Assembly (NCBI GenBank): GCA_030267565.1 | Contig: BRXU01000017.1 | Coordinates: forward strand, 1,210,501-1,274,500 | Length of the DNA: 64,000 nt | From: Pleodorina starrii | Lineage: Eukaryota > Chlorophyta > Chlorophyceae > Chlamydomonadales > Volvocaceae | Direction of reading: 5' to 3' | Part shown: positions 22,360 to 35,200 of the stretch, piece by piece | How positions within the stretch are numbered: the first letter of the stretch is position 1 | Layout of the letters: every line of letters starts with the position of its first letter | The notes under the pieces: model-generated | Told to the model about the DNA's origin: nothing | What the model saw: the letters and a program-made list of their open reading frames with translations, nothing else | Database searches by the model: none | Translations under genes and position numbers: made by a program

Positions 22360-22754
22360 CGGTCTCGACGGGAGGGCCCCACGAGCATTTCTGGTTCTGC
22401 CCGACACTCGCTCTGCTGACTGCGGACCGCGTGTGCACTTCACTTGGTCGTGCTGACCTCTGCACGAACCTACTGTGACCACTCTTGACTATTGTGTGGG
22501 TGCGGATCTGCCCAGCCTGGTGGCGTCTTTTCTGCTGGGAGATTTTGACGATGGTGGACCTTGCGGCGCTCTTGCTGCTTGTGTAGGCTAGGGATTGGTG
22601 GGCCTGATGGCGCGGTGGGCTTGGTGCTGGTGGGCCTTGGTGGCTTTACTTTTGGCACCCCTTTGCGGGTGCCCCTGGGGTAGGATGAACAGTCTGTCTA
22701 GCCTGTACGGCTAGCGACCGGTGTGACAACCGGTCCCCCTTGTAATCACCGAAT
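21490..22754 (+). mobile_element. 5'-truncated non-LTR retrotransposon (LINE) insertion, 1265 bp
   Basis: The segment is flanked by a perfect 12-bp direct repeat CCTAATATTTCC (21478-21489 and 22755-22766), which I read as the target-site duplication. It carries only the C-terminal end of an ORF2-like protein (open from the 5' junction to TGA at 22357-22359) and then a 395-bp 3' UTR whose last bases include TGTAATCACCGAAT. The protein tail has CCPCG-x(n)-RRHLFWDC, a CCHC-like motif seen after the reverse transcriptase in L1-type elements. No RT or endonuclease domain remains, so this is a dead-on-arrival copy of the kind made by incomplete target-primed reverse transcription. Confidence 0.85.
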
Positions 22755-22766
22755 CCTAATATTTCC

Positions 22767-23212
22767 CAAATGTGTTGAAGGTTTGGCTCAATACACTTCT
22801 TGAAGTACAATTGACTCGAGAAACGGCTGAGGGAAAAGTCAGCGTCGAACCCCGCCGTACAATTGGTCAGCCCCTCAAACCTCCTCAAGCGTAGGGTTTG
22901 TATATGTCGATATTACAACACAACTACTTGCAACATTTTGCAACCTGGTGCAACAAGCAATTACTCCTGCAAATTTGTGCACCTATTTTTCTAATTTTCT
23001 GGGTATTAGTCTCGTTATAAATCAATTACTTTGTTATAGTCTTATCGCACCATTCTCACATCCCAAATACACTCCGCCGCGCCTAAGGCCTTTCGGACCA
23101 TGGAACGACGAGCTACCCTCTGCTCGGAACTAACATAACGTCCTCCTGCGCTAAGAGCTAGCTGTCTGGAACACCAGGGCTTGGCCCGTGGTGGGCCAGG
23201 CAGCTTTCAACC
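22767..23212. other. Short intergenic spacer, promoter side of the coiled-coil gene
   Basis: AT-richer than its surroundings. No exon seen. It probably holds the promoter and 5' UTR of the gene starting at 23213. Confidence 0.4.
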
Positions 23213-26200
23213 ATGGCGATGCAAGCCGAGCCCGTACCTGCAGCCGGCTCTGGCGCGGCGCAATCTCAAGGTACCTCACTCCGTGGCCTCCGAGCTGCTC
23301 ATAACTCTGTCGTTGCACAAGCTCACGCCCATACGACCCCGCCTCTAACGAATACCCAGCCCGTCGACCCCGCACCCATCCGGCATCCACAGCCGGAAAC
23401 GCATACCGCCACGGCGTGTCCGTCATAGCACTTCGCATTTGACCATCAAGCGCTCCTGGCCATTCCCGCCAAAGTTCCCTGTTCCAATCAGTCTGCCCTC
23501 CGCGCCTCCACGCGGCCGTCTGTGCCACTTCCCAGCGACCCAGCCCCCGGGAAGTGCACCTTTGACGCTGATCACCTGGGGGTGGATATAGCACCTGTCC
23601 GGCGGCCCTCTCCCTTCCCCCAAGAAGTCCATCTCCAGCCTCCCCCACTCCCTGTGCTCCCTGGGCCCTCCGGGAACCGCGCTTTGGAGCTGTGGCGATT
23701 GCACGCCCACCGCGCTCTTCCTCCTGGGCCCTGTCTCCCTCTGTTCCCTGCCCCTTCTCCCTCCGTTACCCCGCCCTTCCTCCTCTACCCCTCGCTCCCG
23801 CTTTACCCCTCCCCTTGCCTCCCTCCCCCATCATTGTCTGTTTGTCTTCCATCCACCTTCCCGCGCCCTTCTGCTCCAGGCGAGGATGTGGACTGGTCGT
23901 CTGTTGACCAGGTGGCCCAAATGGTCAGTCGCACCACCATGGGCGCCATGCAGCAGCTGTGGAGGCAGCACGCCACGGGGATGGACGAGCTGGGCCGCGT
24001 ATACGCGGAGCGCATGTACGAGAGCCACTCACAGACCGTGCGGGTGCGTCTAACTCTCCGCGGCGGCGGAGAGGGATGCCCGGCAGAGCTGCGGAGCGGG
24101 GTGCTCGCCGGCCAGGAGAGAGAGGGAGGGGCGGCGGCTGCCGCCGCCGGTGTTCGAGACCGGGTCACAGCTGTCCGCCTGTTGGCTGTCAACGAAGCAA
24201 CTGTTGGGAGGCAGGATTGGTGGATAATACATATGGTTGGCTGGGGATACAAACTACGAACCGCGGTGATGACCACGTCCGCAGATCCCTTGACCAGATC
24301 CACAGGTCTAGGATGCGAGAGTTACAATGAGGGACCACTTGGGTCCTGCGCCTAAGGGCCTAGGGAGGACCTGCGGACCTGGTTTGCGTGTGGGTTTTGA
24401 ACTGGAGGGCCACGGTCCAGGGCCCTATGGCGCCTCCGCCTCACGGCCGCCCTGCGCCTGCACCCGGGCGTGGTTGGCGGCCCGTGGTCATCTCTATTCT
24501 CGCGCGTTGGCTAACAGGGGCCCCAAATGGGTCCCCCATCTCCATCCCCACCATCAACTGTTTCCGGCCGTGCCCAGGAAATTGCCGAGGTGAAGAGCTT
24601 TGACTTGCGGCGGGTGCTGGGTGTGCTCAACAGCTTCACGGAGGCGACCCGGGAGCTGGTGCTCAGCATTCTGCAGGTGGGGCGGTTGGGGAGGCGGGTG
24701 CCGGGTGCGGGTTGAGGGTGCGAGGTGGGGAAACCTTTCTCTGGGTGCGGCATGCGGTCGAGGTCGGGCCGGAGGCCGCCCTTGCGCATGGCCTGCCCTG
24801 CTCTGACGCCGCATGCTCATCCGTTGACATCCGACCCACACCCACACACCCCGGGCCCGCCGGCCCTCGCCCCGGGCCGTTCTAATTACACCCACCCATA
24901 CACAGGAGATCAAGAACCGGGACGACGAGTTCACGCAACAGCTGTACCAGGTGGGTTCCCTCCGGTGCGTTGCGTGCGACTGCCTGGAGCGCTCAAACCC
25001 TGACGCGAATCGGGTGCAGCGGGTTGGGTCTGGTTCCCCAATCCGCGGGTCTGACTCTTAACGGCTCAGCCGGCACACGTCCAGCCGTCGCCTGCCGCGC
25101 CCAGTTCCCGCGGCGCATGGGCTCCTACCGCCGCAGTATTAGACTCCCTTTGCCCCTCTATCCCTGTCCTTGCCCTTCTGCAGACCACCCGCGGCGCCTT
25201 CGCCCGCAACCTGCGCTCCGCCCTTGAGGCCCGCGACGCCTGGTACCGCGAGAAGCTGCGCGGGCTGCGGCAGCGCCACGACGCGCAGCTGGCGGCGGTG
25301 CGCCACGCGGCGGCGGTGGAGCTGCAGCAGCGGCAGGTGCGGTCCGAGGTCCGCGGCGTGAGGCGTGCGGTCCGCGGCGCGCGGTTATGTGGTGGCTTAT
25401 GTGCAGTACTACCGAATTGATTCCTGCATACAATGCGCGCTGTCATGACTTCAGTTGTGCATCCAGTTGCGCATTCAGAGGCGGCCGGAGCAGAGGCAGC
25501 GTCTTTTGAACCGGAAGAATGGGGCAGGTCTCGAGCTTCTGCGCTTCTCGGTTTGGCGGGCGGGCGGATGCCGGTGTTTCGCTCGTCCGGCTGGAGGAAC
25601 GGGCCGCCAGCCATTCATCCGAAACGGCCCTTCGGGCCGCCGGATGGTCCGAACGACGAGGAAGATACCCATATCAGATATCACCGGTGCCCGCCTGCCC
25701 ACCCGGCAACGTAATGCCTCTCTCGACACCCGCAGATGCAGCTCAAGATTGCGCTCGCCCGCACGCTGGCCAAGAGCACGCGCGGGGAGAACCCGGCCGC
25801 GCTGCTGAATATGCTGGGTGGGTGCGCGCGCCGTGACGTGCGTGGCATTGAGGCATCGCAATCCGCGTTGAGTCGGGCGGCCTTGCGCGCGCACAGAACC
25901 AGCTTGGCGGGGAAGGTGCGCGCCCGCTTGGAGCGCAGCGCAAGGGGTGCCCCCCTGGTCGCCGTCTCCTCCTCCGCTGCGCGTTTTTCTTTATACCCCC
26001 TGGTCGCGGCGCCCGCTAGTCGCAGCGCGCGACGCCAAACATGTTGCGGAATAGCATATAGTGAGCTTCTGCCGGGGGCCCTCTTCGACGGCGAGGCCTT
26101 CCCCCGTTCTCGCCGTCTCAACCCCCTAAAACGGCCGCATTGCTCTGGTGTACTGCGCACATTCGCCCGCAGCCGCGCGCACGGGCACGGATCTGGGCAT

Positions 26201-27975
26201 GCACTCGGGCGCCGCCGCCGCGCCCACCGTCACCGCCGCCGGCGCCCTCGCCATCGAGGCCGCGTCGACCGCCTCCGGCACCGGCGCCGCCGTTGGCGGC
26301 GCCAGCGCCGCTGCCGGCGGCGCCGCCGCCGGCGCCGGCCTGTTGCCGGAGGCCGCCGCGGTGGCGCGCAACAGCGCCGCCGCTATGGCGGCGGTGACGG
26401 CGGCCGCCAGCGCAGCGCCCGCCGCCGGGCTGGGCATCGGCGACGGCGCCGCCGGCGGCGGCGCGATGCCGGCGGCGGAGCTGGGCCCGGAGGCGGCCAT
26501 CTTGGAGGAGCTGTTTGAGGATGCCAACGCGGCGGACGCTCTCAATCGGGAGCTGGAAGCGTCTCTGGCGAGGGCGAATGCGGAGATGATGGACCTTCGG
26601 GACAAGGTACGGCGATCTGGGTTGAGACAGATCTGGGTTGGTTGCGGGTTGGGGGGGGAGGCGAGAGTGTGGGGAGGCCGGCCGGCCGGCCACCCCGCGC
26701 AGAGGGAGGCGGAGCTTGGGTGTGGGGGCGCGGTCGACCGCGGGATTGGGGAGCTGCTGCAGCGGCTACGGTACTTTGCGGCGACTCGATCCCGCTCATT
26801 GCGCGCTGTGGGCCGTGCGGTGAGGCGGACGGGTACCGGCATGCATAGCCTCTTCCCAAGCCACACCACGCCACGCCTAAACCCTTGCAGTGCCATGGTG
26901 TTTGGTCCCAGCCCCTTTCCGTGCGAGCTGTGGTACACGAGAGTGGGACCAATCGCGTGGTGCCGGTATGCGCGTATGGCTGATCCCTGTCCCTCCTCCG
27001 CGCCGGCCCGCCGGCAGATGGAGGCTGCCCAGGCGGCCGCGCAGGAGGCGGCCGCGGATGCAGCGCAGTGGCGGTCCAAGTGGGCGATCGAGTCCACGAA
27101 GACGGACTCCATAAAGCGGGAGTCCATGGCCATAGTCGCAAAGTGCGAGGAGGTGCGTGCTGGGAGGGCTGGGAGTGTTGCCTACCGTAACTGGGAAAGC
27201 CTGAAGCACGGACGGACGCGCCGCGACCTCACGGCCCGACGTGTCAACCTCCTTCACACCTCTCCGTCGCAGCTCCTGGGGGCTTGCGAATTGTGCGTGG
27301 TTCACTGGCAGAACGCGCCCTCCGCCGCCCTGCCCCGCCCTTGTATCCCACCCCTCTCTTACCAACTTCGCATTGCACATATACCACATATATAACCACC
27401 CCTCTCTCCGGCCGCCCGCCCGCCCACCGTTTCGCTGCGGTGTGTGTTCGTTACCCCGCCCACCCGCCCGCCCGCCCTCCCGCAGCACCTGACCCAGCTG
27501 CAGCAGCACCACATTGCTGAGATCAGCCAGCGGGACTATCTGCTGCAGCGCTGCCGGGACACGATTGCGGCGCTGGAGGCGAGGCTGCCCGGTAGGGGCG
27601 GGACAGGGCAGGGAGGGAACAGGGAAGGGAGGGGAGACAGATGCTGGGCTGCACGGCTGCACGACACGCGCATTGCAGGGAGCGAAACGGCGCGCACGAT
27701 ATGGTGCAGCGACATGCCCTGCTAGGGCCACCTCCGCTGCAGCAGCAGCAGCATGCCCGCACTGTGCTACTGCGGGCCCCTTTCTCCTGCTCTTTACATG
27801 CTCCTGTTTGTGGCCCGTTTGTGGCCTGTTTGTGGGCCCCCTTACATGCTCCTCTTTGTGGCCCCCCTCCCTCCGCCCTTGCCGTCACCCCGGCGCTGCC
27901 TGCCCGCCAGCTGTCCCCGCGCCACCAGCGGCCACGGCCATGGAGACACAACGCAGTGGAGCGCTTCCGTCGTAG
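23213..27975 (+). CDS. Unrecognised coiled-coil protein, 10 exons, 446 aa
   Basis: Exons: 23213-23270, 23880-24043, 24578-24676, 24906-24950, 25184-25336, 25736-25817, 26173-26606, 27018-27152, 27486-27591, 27911-27975. Phases agree throughout, which supports the model. The start is the ATG in ACCATGG at 23213. After EDVDWSSVDQVAQMV comes helical, heptad-like sequence (FTEATRELVLSIL; EIKNRDDEFTQQLYQ; ARDAWYREKLRGLRQRHDAQL). A 145-codon exon rich in Ala and Gly (about 201-345) is followed by more coiled coil (AAQWRSKWAIES; LTQLQQHHIAEISQRDYLL). I recognise no family. It sits 1.2 kb upstream of the CEP131 homologue on the same strand, but TGTAA at 28869-28873 and a separate N-terminus there mark it as its own gene. 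The long first intron (609 nt) could hide a further small exon. Confidence 0.75.
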
Positions 27976-28868
27976 ACCAAAACGTGCGGGTCTGCTTTTG
28001 CCTGTTTCCCCTAATGGGTGCTGGAAGCTTGTCGCGTGGTTGACACTGGCTGCCCGTGTGCCTGTGCGGGCTGGGGTGTGCTGATCGGTGCCGTTCACCT
28101 GGTTGGAGGCAACCCGCTCGCAGTTGGTCGGGTGAAGCATGGATGTAGAAGAAAACTGCTGCGGGAGCTGGGGCCAATCGGAGTGGCGGCTGGTCGGCCT
28201 GCACGTGTGGAAGGGACATTAGCTTGCAGCAGGGGTGGGTGAGCTGGTTCTGAGGATGGACGTGGATGTGCGCGCCTAGCTAGGCGGCCTGCGGACATGG
28301 CGCCAGGATTTTGGTCGGCCAGGGTCGGCCAGTCTTCGGCATTTGTTTCATACCGTGTGCACTCCTGCGAGTAAAGCGTGCATTGACCATAAGACGTGAG
28401 TCTGTGACGCATAGGGCAGGGGCACATGGCTTGAGGACGATTGATACACGCTGCGGTCGCCGTACATCGCGGGTTAGGCGGAAAAAGTCAAGGGTTTACC
28501 GTTTACGGGCGTGTGTGCCGTAACCGCGGCCCCAGCAGTTCGTAAACTGTGGGGCAAATGTTGTACGTGCAAGTGTATGTGGCGGTCTGGCAGAATTCGA
28601 ATGCTGGTGGCCCGGTCTCGACGCGCACACCTGATGATACGGCAGTGGCGGTTTCAAGTTGGCAGTTGTCGCAGCTGGCGGGCGTACAATCACAGAGAAC
28701 GAGAGGAACGAGAGAATTGCAACGATAGTGCATCGTGCCCTTCCATCCCGACATTGCAATTACGTTGGGAACACGTCGTGTACATACCAGACCGTACTCT
28801 TGTGACCTTGGGATCAATAGGCCTGGTTCTGCTTCTGACCTCAGAGAGCACGAGAGACCCTGACAACT
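27976..28868. other. 3' UTR of the coiled-coil gene
   Basis: No exon supported. The region between the TGTAA and 29222 should hold the CEP131 promoter and leader. Confidence 0.4.
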
Positions 28869-28873
28869 TGTAA
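28869..28873 (+). terminator. TGTAA poly(A) signal for the coiled-coil gene
   Basis: First TGTAA after the stop at 27975. Further TGTAA copies lie at about 28993 and 29048. Confidence 0.5.
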
Positions 28874-29222
28874 ACTGCAATTTTTGCGGATATACCTTCA
28901 CCTCGTAGAGCGAATGTATGCATACGCTTTTCTGTGTCAATAACTTTTTCACAGCCAGCTGTCGTTTCGAACGCGGCTGATAGCAGCCAGCTGTAAATAT
29001 GCTAGTAAAAAGTTTGACAGTTCAGCATGTGATTACATGCTGAACAATTGTAAAATGGGTCAACCCGAGCCAAGTCGAAGTGGACCGCTGCAAAGCGTGA
29101 CTTTCCTGCTTTAGGACTTTCGACACTCAGGGACAGACAAGGGACATTGATTGAGAACTACAGAGCTATAAGGGTGCCAGTATACTGCTCGCGGTGTCAG
29201 GGAAATCCTCGTCAACGCCGAA

Positions 29223-32200
29223 ATGAGCTCGCGGCAGCAGCAAGGTGGGCCTGGTTGCACCTGATTTACTGCGGCCCGTATTTTCGCAGTGACAATCATT
29301 TATGCCCTATTTACAGAGGCTGCCGCTCCGAGGCAGGCACCGAAGCTGCCTCAGTTTCCTGCGCGGAAGCCTGCGATAGCAATTGGCCAGTCGCCGGTCA
29401 GACGGAACAGGTGCGCGCGGCTACCGCATGCCAGGAAAAAAGTCTTCTGTGTGCGACTAATCGTTCCGTCCGCTGCCCAGGGTTGACTCCCTGCCCGGCG
29501 TGCCATCGACGGGACGCTCGCCAGGGCGCCCCGAACCATCGCGATGGGGAGGCACGGGGGCTGAAAAGCTTCACCATCTCAGCAAACGGGACGCCGCCAC
29601 GAAGGATGACTCATCTGACGTCGACGGTGGCGTGGACGGGTTTGAGAGCCCACAGCTGACGAAAGCACGTGCACAGGTGGACAGGTTCTCATGCCGTGCT
29701 TGGAACAACGTTGCCCTGCTCCACGGCGTGAAGGACTTGGGTTTATGGTTCGTGTTTTGACAGCATGTGCCCTCACTGTGCAGGTGGCACGGGATGAGGT
29801 GCTTTCCTACATGCACCATCGGCGCTACCAGCGCAAGGACACGGGGGCGCGCCCTGGCGTGAGTCTCTCCTCTCGTGTAGTAGAGGCGTGGTCACAGCGA
29901 GGCCAGTCTGTGAGAAACCATGGAGATTCTAGGAAGTCAGCACCCCAGCGAATGGAGGGAATATGAACAACCCGTCGTCTCATTAGATGCGCAACCCAGA
30001 CACTCACCCCTGCGGAAGGGCTGCAGATGGAACAACTGGCAGCCCTAGCTGTCTAGCCTGATCCGACCTTGTGGCCGCGGCTCTTGACCTCTTGTACTGC
30101 CGTGTCGTCTTCTTCCCAATGCCCTTATCCACCAGGCCCATACAGAGCCGCGTGACACGTCCTTTGACGACGACTCTGACGACGACGACGACAGAGACCG
30201 GCTGCCCGCCAGCCGAGCGGCGACCGCGCACACCCCCCCGGGCATCTCCGGCGACGCCGCGCAGCTGCTGCACCGCGTGCAACAGACCCTCGACAGATGG
30301 CCGCCAGGGGGCCGGGCGCAGACCGCGCACCGCAACTTTGGAGACGATGACCTGCGCCCCACCAGCGCGGACCAGTCCCCCACGCGCCACGCCCGCAGCT
30401 ACCTGGAGGAATCGGCCGGCAGCCTGTCGCTGGCGATGCCTCCGGCAGTGCCCGTGGGGGGCAACAAGGCCACGGCGGCTTCCAGCCGCTGCGGCGGCGC
30501 CGACTCGTCGACGGCCGTCTCACGTGCCGGCCCGGGGCGGCGCAGCACCGCAGGCCAGCGCCAGAGCCATGACCAGCTGGGTCGCCATAGTCCAGCCGGG
30601 AAGGGCTCAAGCACGTCGCTGAGCGAGGGCTCTTTCGACTTTTTCAAACGGGAGGTCGCAGCGCGTGTGATTCAGACGCACTGGCGGCGGTGGCAGGACT
30701 GGAAGGCAAAGGTAGGTGGAGCGAGGACAGTGGGCTGGGCGGGATCGCGACCCCCGTCTGTCATCACCCATTACCGCTCCGTGTGCCACAAGACCTATAG
30801 GCGCACGCACTACGTGGCCTGCTGCTCGGGGTAAAATGCCACGGTTGCGAGCTGCCGTAACTCGCGCATGGCAGTGTCACTACCACAGAATGTCTATGGC
30901 CGTTGTCCCGCGCTGCCGCAGGTCCGCCGTGAGGCGGAGTCGCGGATCCTGCAGCAGCTGCTCTCGGACGACTCGGGACTGAGCCTTCGGATGCTGCTCA
31001 GCGGCGGCAGCAGCAGCGGCGAGCCATCGGGAGCCGCGACGACGAGCCGGGACAGCGCAGCCGAAAGCGCGGCTCGTACTGGTGCAATGCAGCCGTCCAC
31101 CGCCGCGCGCCCCGCCAGCGCCCAAGTCCCCGGCAGCCAGCCCACCAAACTGCAAATTCAGCTGGGGAGACCCGCGCAGCACGGCCGGCCCGGCGGCGGT
31201 GGTGGCGGGGTGCCTGGCAGGCTGGGTGGCGGTCCTGCGGGCGAGGGCCGGCCTGCTCCGATGCGCCCAGCCACTGCTGGTGCAGCCCTTGGGCAGTCTA
31301 GGGGGAAAAGCCCGGCGCGGGGCCGCGCCGCGGCGCCCGTTGGCGCCATCGCCTCACCCGCTCGTGGGGAGCGGTTCGCGCCCGGAAAGCCGTCAGCACG
31401 TGGAGATACCAGCGCGGACCGGGTAGTGGGCTTCGACCTTGATGACTTGAGCGAGGAGTCCCAGCAGGCTGCAAGCGGCGCTAGCAACGTGGGTAATGCA
31501 ACGGCGTGAGCTGCAGACAGCCGCACTGCAGGGTTGCACACCCACGGCATGCATGAAACCCTAAGTTCCCGTCCGTGTGCCGGGAGCACGTTGCGCGGAT
31601 GGCGCGGATGTGTTGGGGGACCTATCCTGTGGTGGGAAAGTGATCACGGCAGCTGGTATATATGATAATCTGGTACCTGTCAGCACCCTGACCCTGGTGT
31701 ATGTCCCCTCCTGGAGCGCAGGCGAGCGTCCAGCCAAGCCGAAAGCACGTTGGCGGGCACGCAGTGTACACCTTCATCGCCACGCCACAAAAGCAGCAGG
31801 CGGCGGCCGCCGCTGCAGCGCCCTTGGGCTCTGAACTGCCGGCGAAAGACGAGTACAGCGAGCGCCTCACCTCCCTGGAGTCCAACACCATCGGCCGCTC
31901 CTCCGAAGCTTCCACAGCGTGTGCACGCCCGGCCGCGGCCGCCCCGTCGGACTGCGCCACCGCTTCGGGCAGCGGCGGCACCTGCGGTAGCGGCGGTGCC
32001 GCGTCTCGAGACCTGCGCCCGCCGCCCGTCTCAAAGCCCTGCCCCCGCATGCCGTCGCCGCCGCAGCAGCGGCACGCGTCGCTTGACGCCGACACCAACC
32101 CCGCCATGGCATCTCCCGCGCTCTCCATGGCCACTGACGGCGGCTCCGGCGATACCGTCCTCGGGCCCGCGTCCCCCGTCGCTTCCATGGCGGGGTCGTC

Positions 32201-35200
32201 GTCCAACACCGGCTCGCAACCCTCCGTCGCCGCTGCCCGTCGCTTGGATCAGCCACAGCCGCAGCCGCGCGGCTACCCTCTGACTGGATCTCGGTACCAG
32301 GACGCGCCTGGGCCAACGCAGCAAGCTGACACGCAGCCGCGACCGCAACAGCAGCCACAAGCTGCCATCACGGTCTCCACGACGACGCAACTCGGCTCTA
32401 CGGCCAATACCGGCACCGAGCAGGGGGAGCAGCGGCCAGTGCCCGCATCACCGCCGTTGAGCCCAACCAGGGAAGCGCCGTTGCAGCCGCAGCCGCCGCA
32501 GCAGGACATGTCGCCCAGTCCACAGCGCCAGGGCCGCATCGTGGCGCTGCAGCGGCTCAAGATGCAGGGCAGCCTGCGAGGCACGTCCGGTACCTCGCGG
32601 AACCCCACGGGGCCGGCGGAATCGGTGCCGGCGGAGCCGACAGCGCCTGCACCGACTGCGGCACATCCGCATCCTCCCGCCGATGGGGCCTCCCCCCGGC
32701 GACATGGAGCCCCTGCGGCTCCGACACCCCGAGAGCCGGAGCCCCGGCAAGAACTCGGTGCGCCGGTGCGCCTCAGTCCTACGAATGATCGGGAACCGGA
32801 CTTGACCCCATCGAGCGAGCCGAGCCTGACGCCTCGCGGCTTTCGTTCGCGGCGGCAGGTGTGGCAGGAGGACAGCGACGCTGAAGCGGAGCGAGACGAT
32901 TTGAGGCAAGTGGAAGCGCGGCATGGCCGGTACCAGGAGCAGCATGGCGGTCTTTCGAATAGGGAGCCGCGGCAGCAGCAGCACCCGCAGCAGCAGCAGA
33001 ACGTTCCCAGGGACGTGGAGGGCCGTGGGCGGGTGCACTTGCTTGACCGCGACCAACAGCCGCGCCAGCAGCCGCCCAAAGAGCAACAAGGCCCGCACGG
33101 GGACCTGTATGAAGAGGCGAGTCTGCGGGCGCTGCACGAAGCTGGCGGGGCGGTGGCCCCCGCGCAGCGGAGGCAGACAGGCCCGGCGCCGCGCCCCCAG
33201 CCCCAGCAGGAAGTCGGCGCACTATCGCCCCGCGGCTGGGGCCAACAAGACACCGCCCGCCGCCCGCGCGACGACTCGCCGACACGCCACATGAGCCATC
33301 AACAGCCGCGCGACCGGCCAGACGCAGCTTCCGCGCAGCTTCCGCAGGCCAGACCCAACCGGGTCCCCGACCTGTTGGCGGCCTATCCAGACCCTCCAAG
33401 CGACCGCGCCGCGCCCCAATATGCTGCCAGCCACCGGCCCGGGGCGGGCGCCAGCAACGCCGTACCCGCGCGACCCCTAACCGCCACGGCGGCAGAGTAC
33501 GCCGCTCGGCACCGCGGCACCGCAGCCGATGCGCCGCAGCCCCGGATCACGCTCGCGGGCGATGAGGACTCCCTGGCGCTCCTCAGCGCACGCAACCAGC
33601 CGCGGGAGCGGGAGCTGCCGCAGCGGCACCCCGCGCAGCAGCCCGCGGATGCGGCATTGGGCCGCCATCAGTTTGATGCCTGGCTTGAGGCACCGTCCAG
33701 GGCCGGCGTGATGGAGTCTCCTGGCCGCACTCGGCAGCTGCAGGCCGCCGGAGCCAGCGCTCACGGCGCTGCAGGCGATGCGCCGGGGGCGGGCACGGCG
33801 CCTTACTCTCGGCAGCAGCGTGTCGACCCTGGTTTCGGGAGCAACGGCATCTGCAGCCCACGGGACGGTGGCAGTGGCACGACGGCGCTGGACCGGCTTC
33901 CATCGCCCCGCTCGAGCAGGCTGCGCAGCGTTGCGGACGCCAAGCGCGATGGCGACGGGAGAGGAGATGCCGGGCAGGTAGCCGGCGGCGGCGGCGGAGC
34001 GCGCGGCGGGGCGGCTGGCGCCGACCCGCGGGTCACTGTGGACGCCAGCGTGACGGCGGAGAAGATATCGTCCATCCTCAAGTACCTGGACGAGGTTGAG
34101 CTGCAGGTAGGGCCTGGATCGGCAGGGTGGATATCTTTGAGCGTGCCGAATGTACGGTGACTAAAACATTAGCTGCGGCGTATCAGCTGCGGACCGAGCG
34201 CTTGCGGCGAACCTTTTCCTATGTTTCCCGGTCGTGTCATGTGGTGAGGGAGCTGCGACCTTCGCAACGAACGTGCCGTTCTGCCGTTCTGCCCGCACTG
34301 CGCTCCCCAGGCCGAGCAGGAAGCCACGTGTGCCGCCCTGGCCCCTGCGCTGCTGGCGACCGAGCCGGCCACGGCGGCCGCAGTCGCCGCCGCGCTGCTG
34401 CCTGGCGGCATGGGCTTGGCGCACGCCAAACCCCGCGGCGGAGGCGCTGGCGCTTGTGGCGGGGTAGGCAGTGGTGGCGGCCGCACCCAGCGGTACGACA
34501 CCGTCTCTGCGACGTCGACTGGGACCCACCAGGTCACGAACTCCTCTCGCCCGGGGACTGCGCACACGACGGCCTCGCAGCTGGGACCTCAGGTCGGTGT
34601 TGGCATGAGCAATGGAATCGAACGCTCGGCTACACCCGGCCCCACATCACACCAAGATGGATCAAACTAGGGCCTCTGCTAGCTTGTGGAAGATGCTGCC
34701 TTCAGTTTGTTGCTTGTTGCATGCTTTGTCGCGTCGGCGTTCCTTCCGGCTGCCGCCTGACGGCCACCGGACGCTGCAGCGACTCGGCTTGCTCCCTGCC
34801 CGCCACTGCCGGCTGCGCAGCGGTCGCAGGCGGCGCTGAGCGACGCCGGCACCGCGCTCCGCAGCGGCGGCGGCGGCGGCAGCAGCTTGTCGTATCCTCG
34901 ACGGCGTTTCGCGCCAGAGCCGGATGATGCCTCAGAAGTCCCCATGGACGATGACGGCGAGGAGGAGGACGGCTTCAACAACGACGAGGACGCTGTCTCC
35001 GTGGGCGTTCGCAGCACGGCCACCGGCATGACCAACAGGTGCGGCGGTCTGGTTCAGCGGCCGGCCGGTGCCATCCAGGCAGTTGCCATTGCACCAGCTG
35101 CGAAGCCCCTCAATAGGTGGTGGGGTATGGTGCCGGACGAAGCCCCCACCCGGGCCTTACGCCAACAGCGCTTCATGTCCCGATGATGCGCAATATCGCA

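Noticed and set aside
26126..27133. 335-aa open frame on the minus strand
   Set aside because: It is a shadow of exons 7-8 and introns of the plus-strand coiled-coil gene, and the plus-strand phases are consistent.
31577..32283. Separate gene starting at ATG 31701
   Set aside because: The ATG lies in an intron. Splicing at 31488/31722 joins CEP131 exons 6 and 7 in frame, and exon 7 ends in a CEP131-conserved block.
32273..33292. 339-aa open frame on the minus strand
   Set aside because: It is antisense to the low-complexity CEP131 exon 7. GC-rich codon bias creates such shadows.
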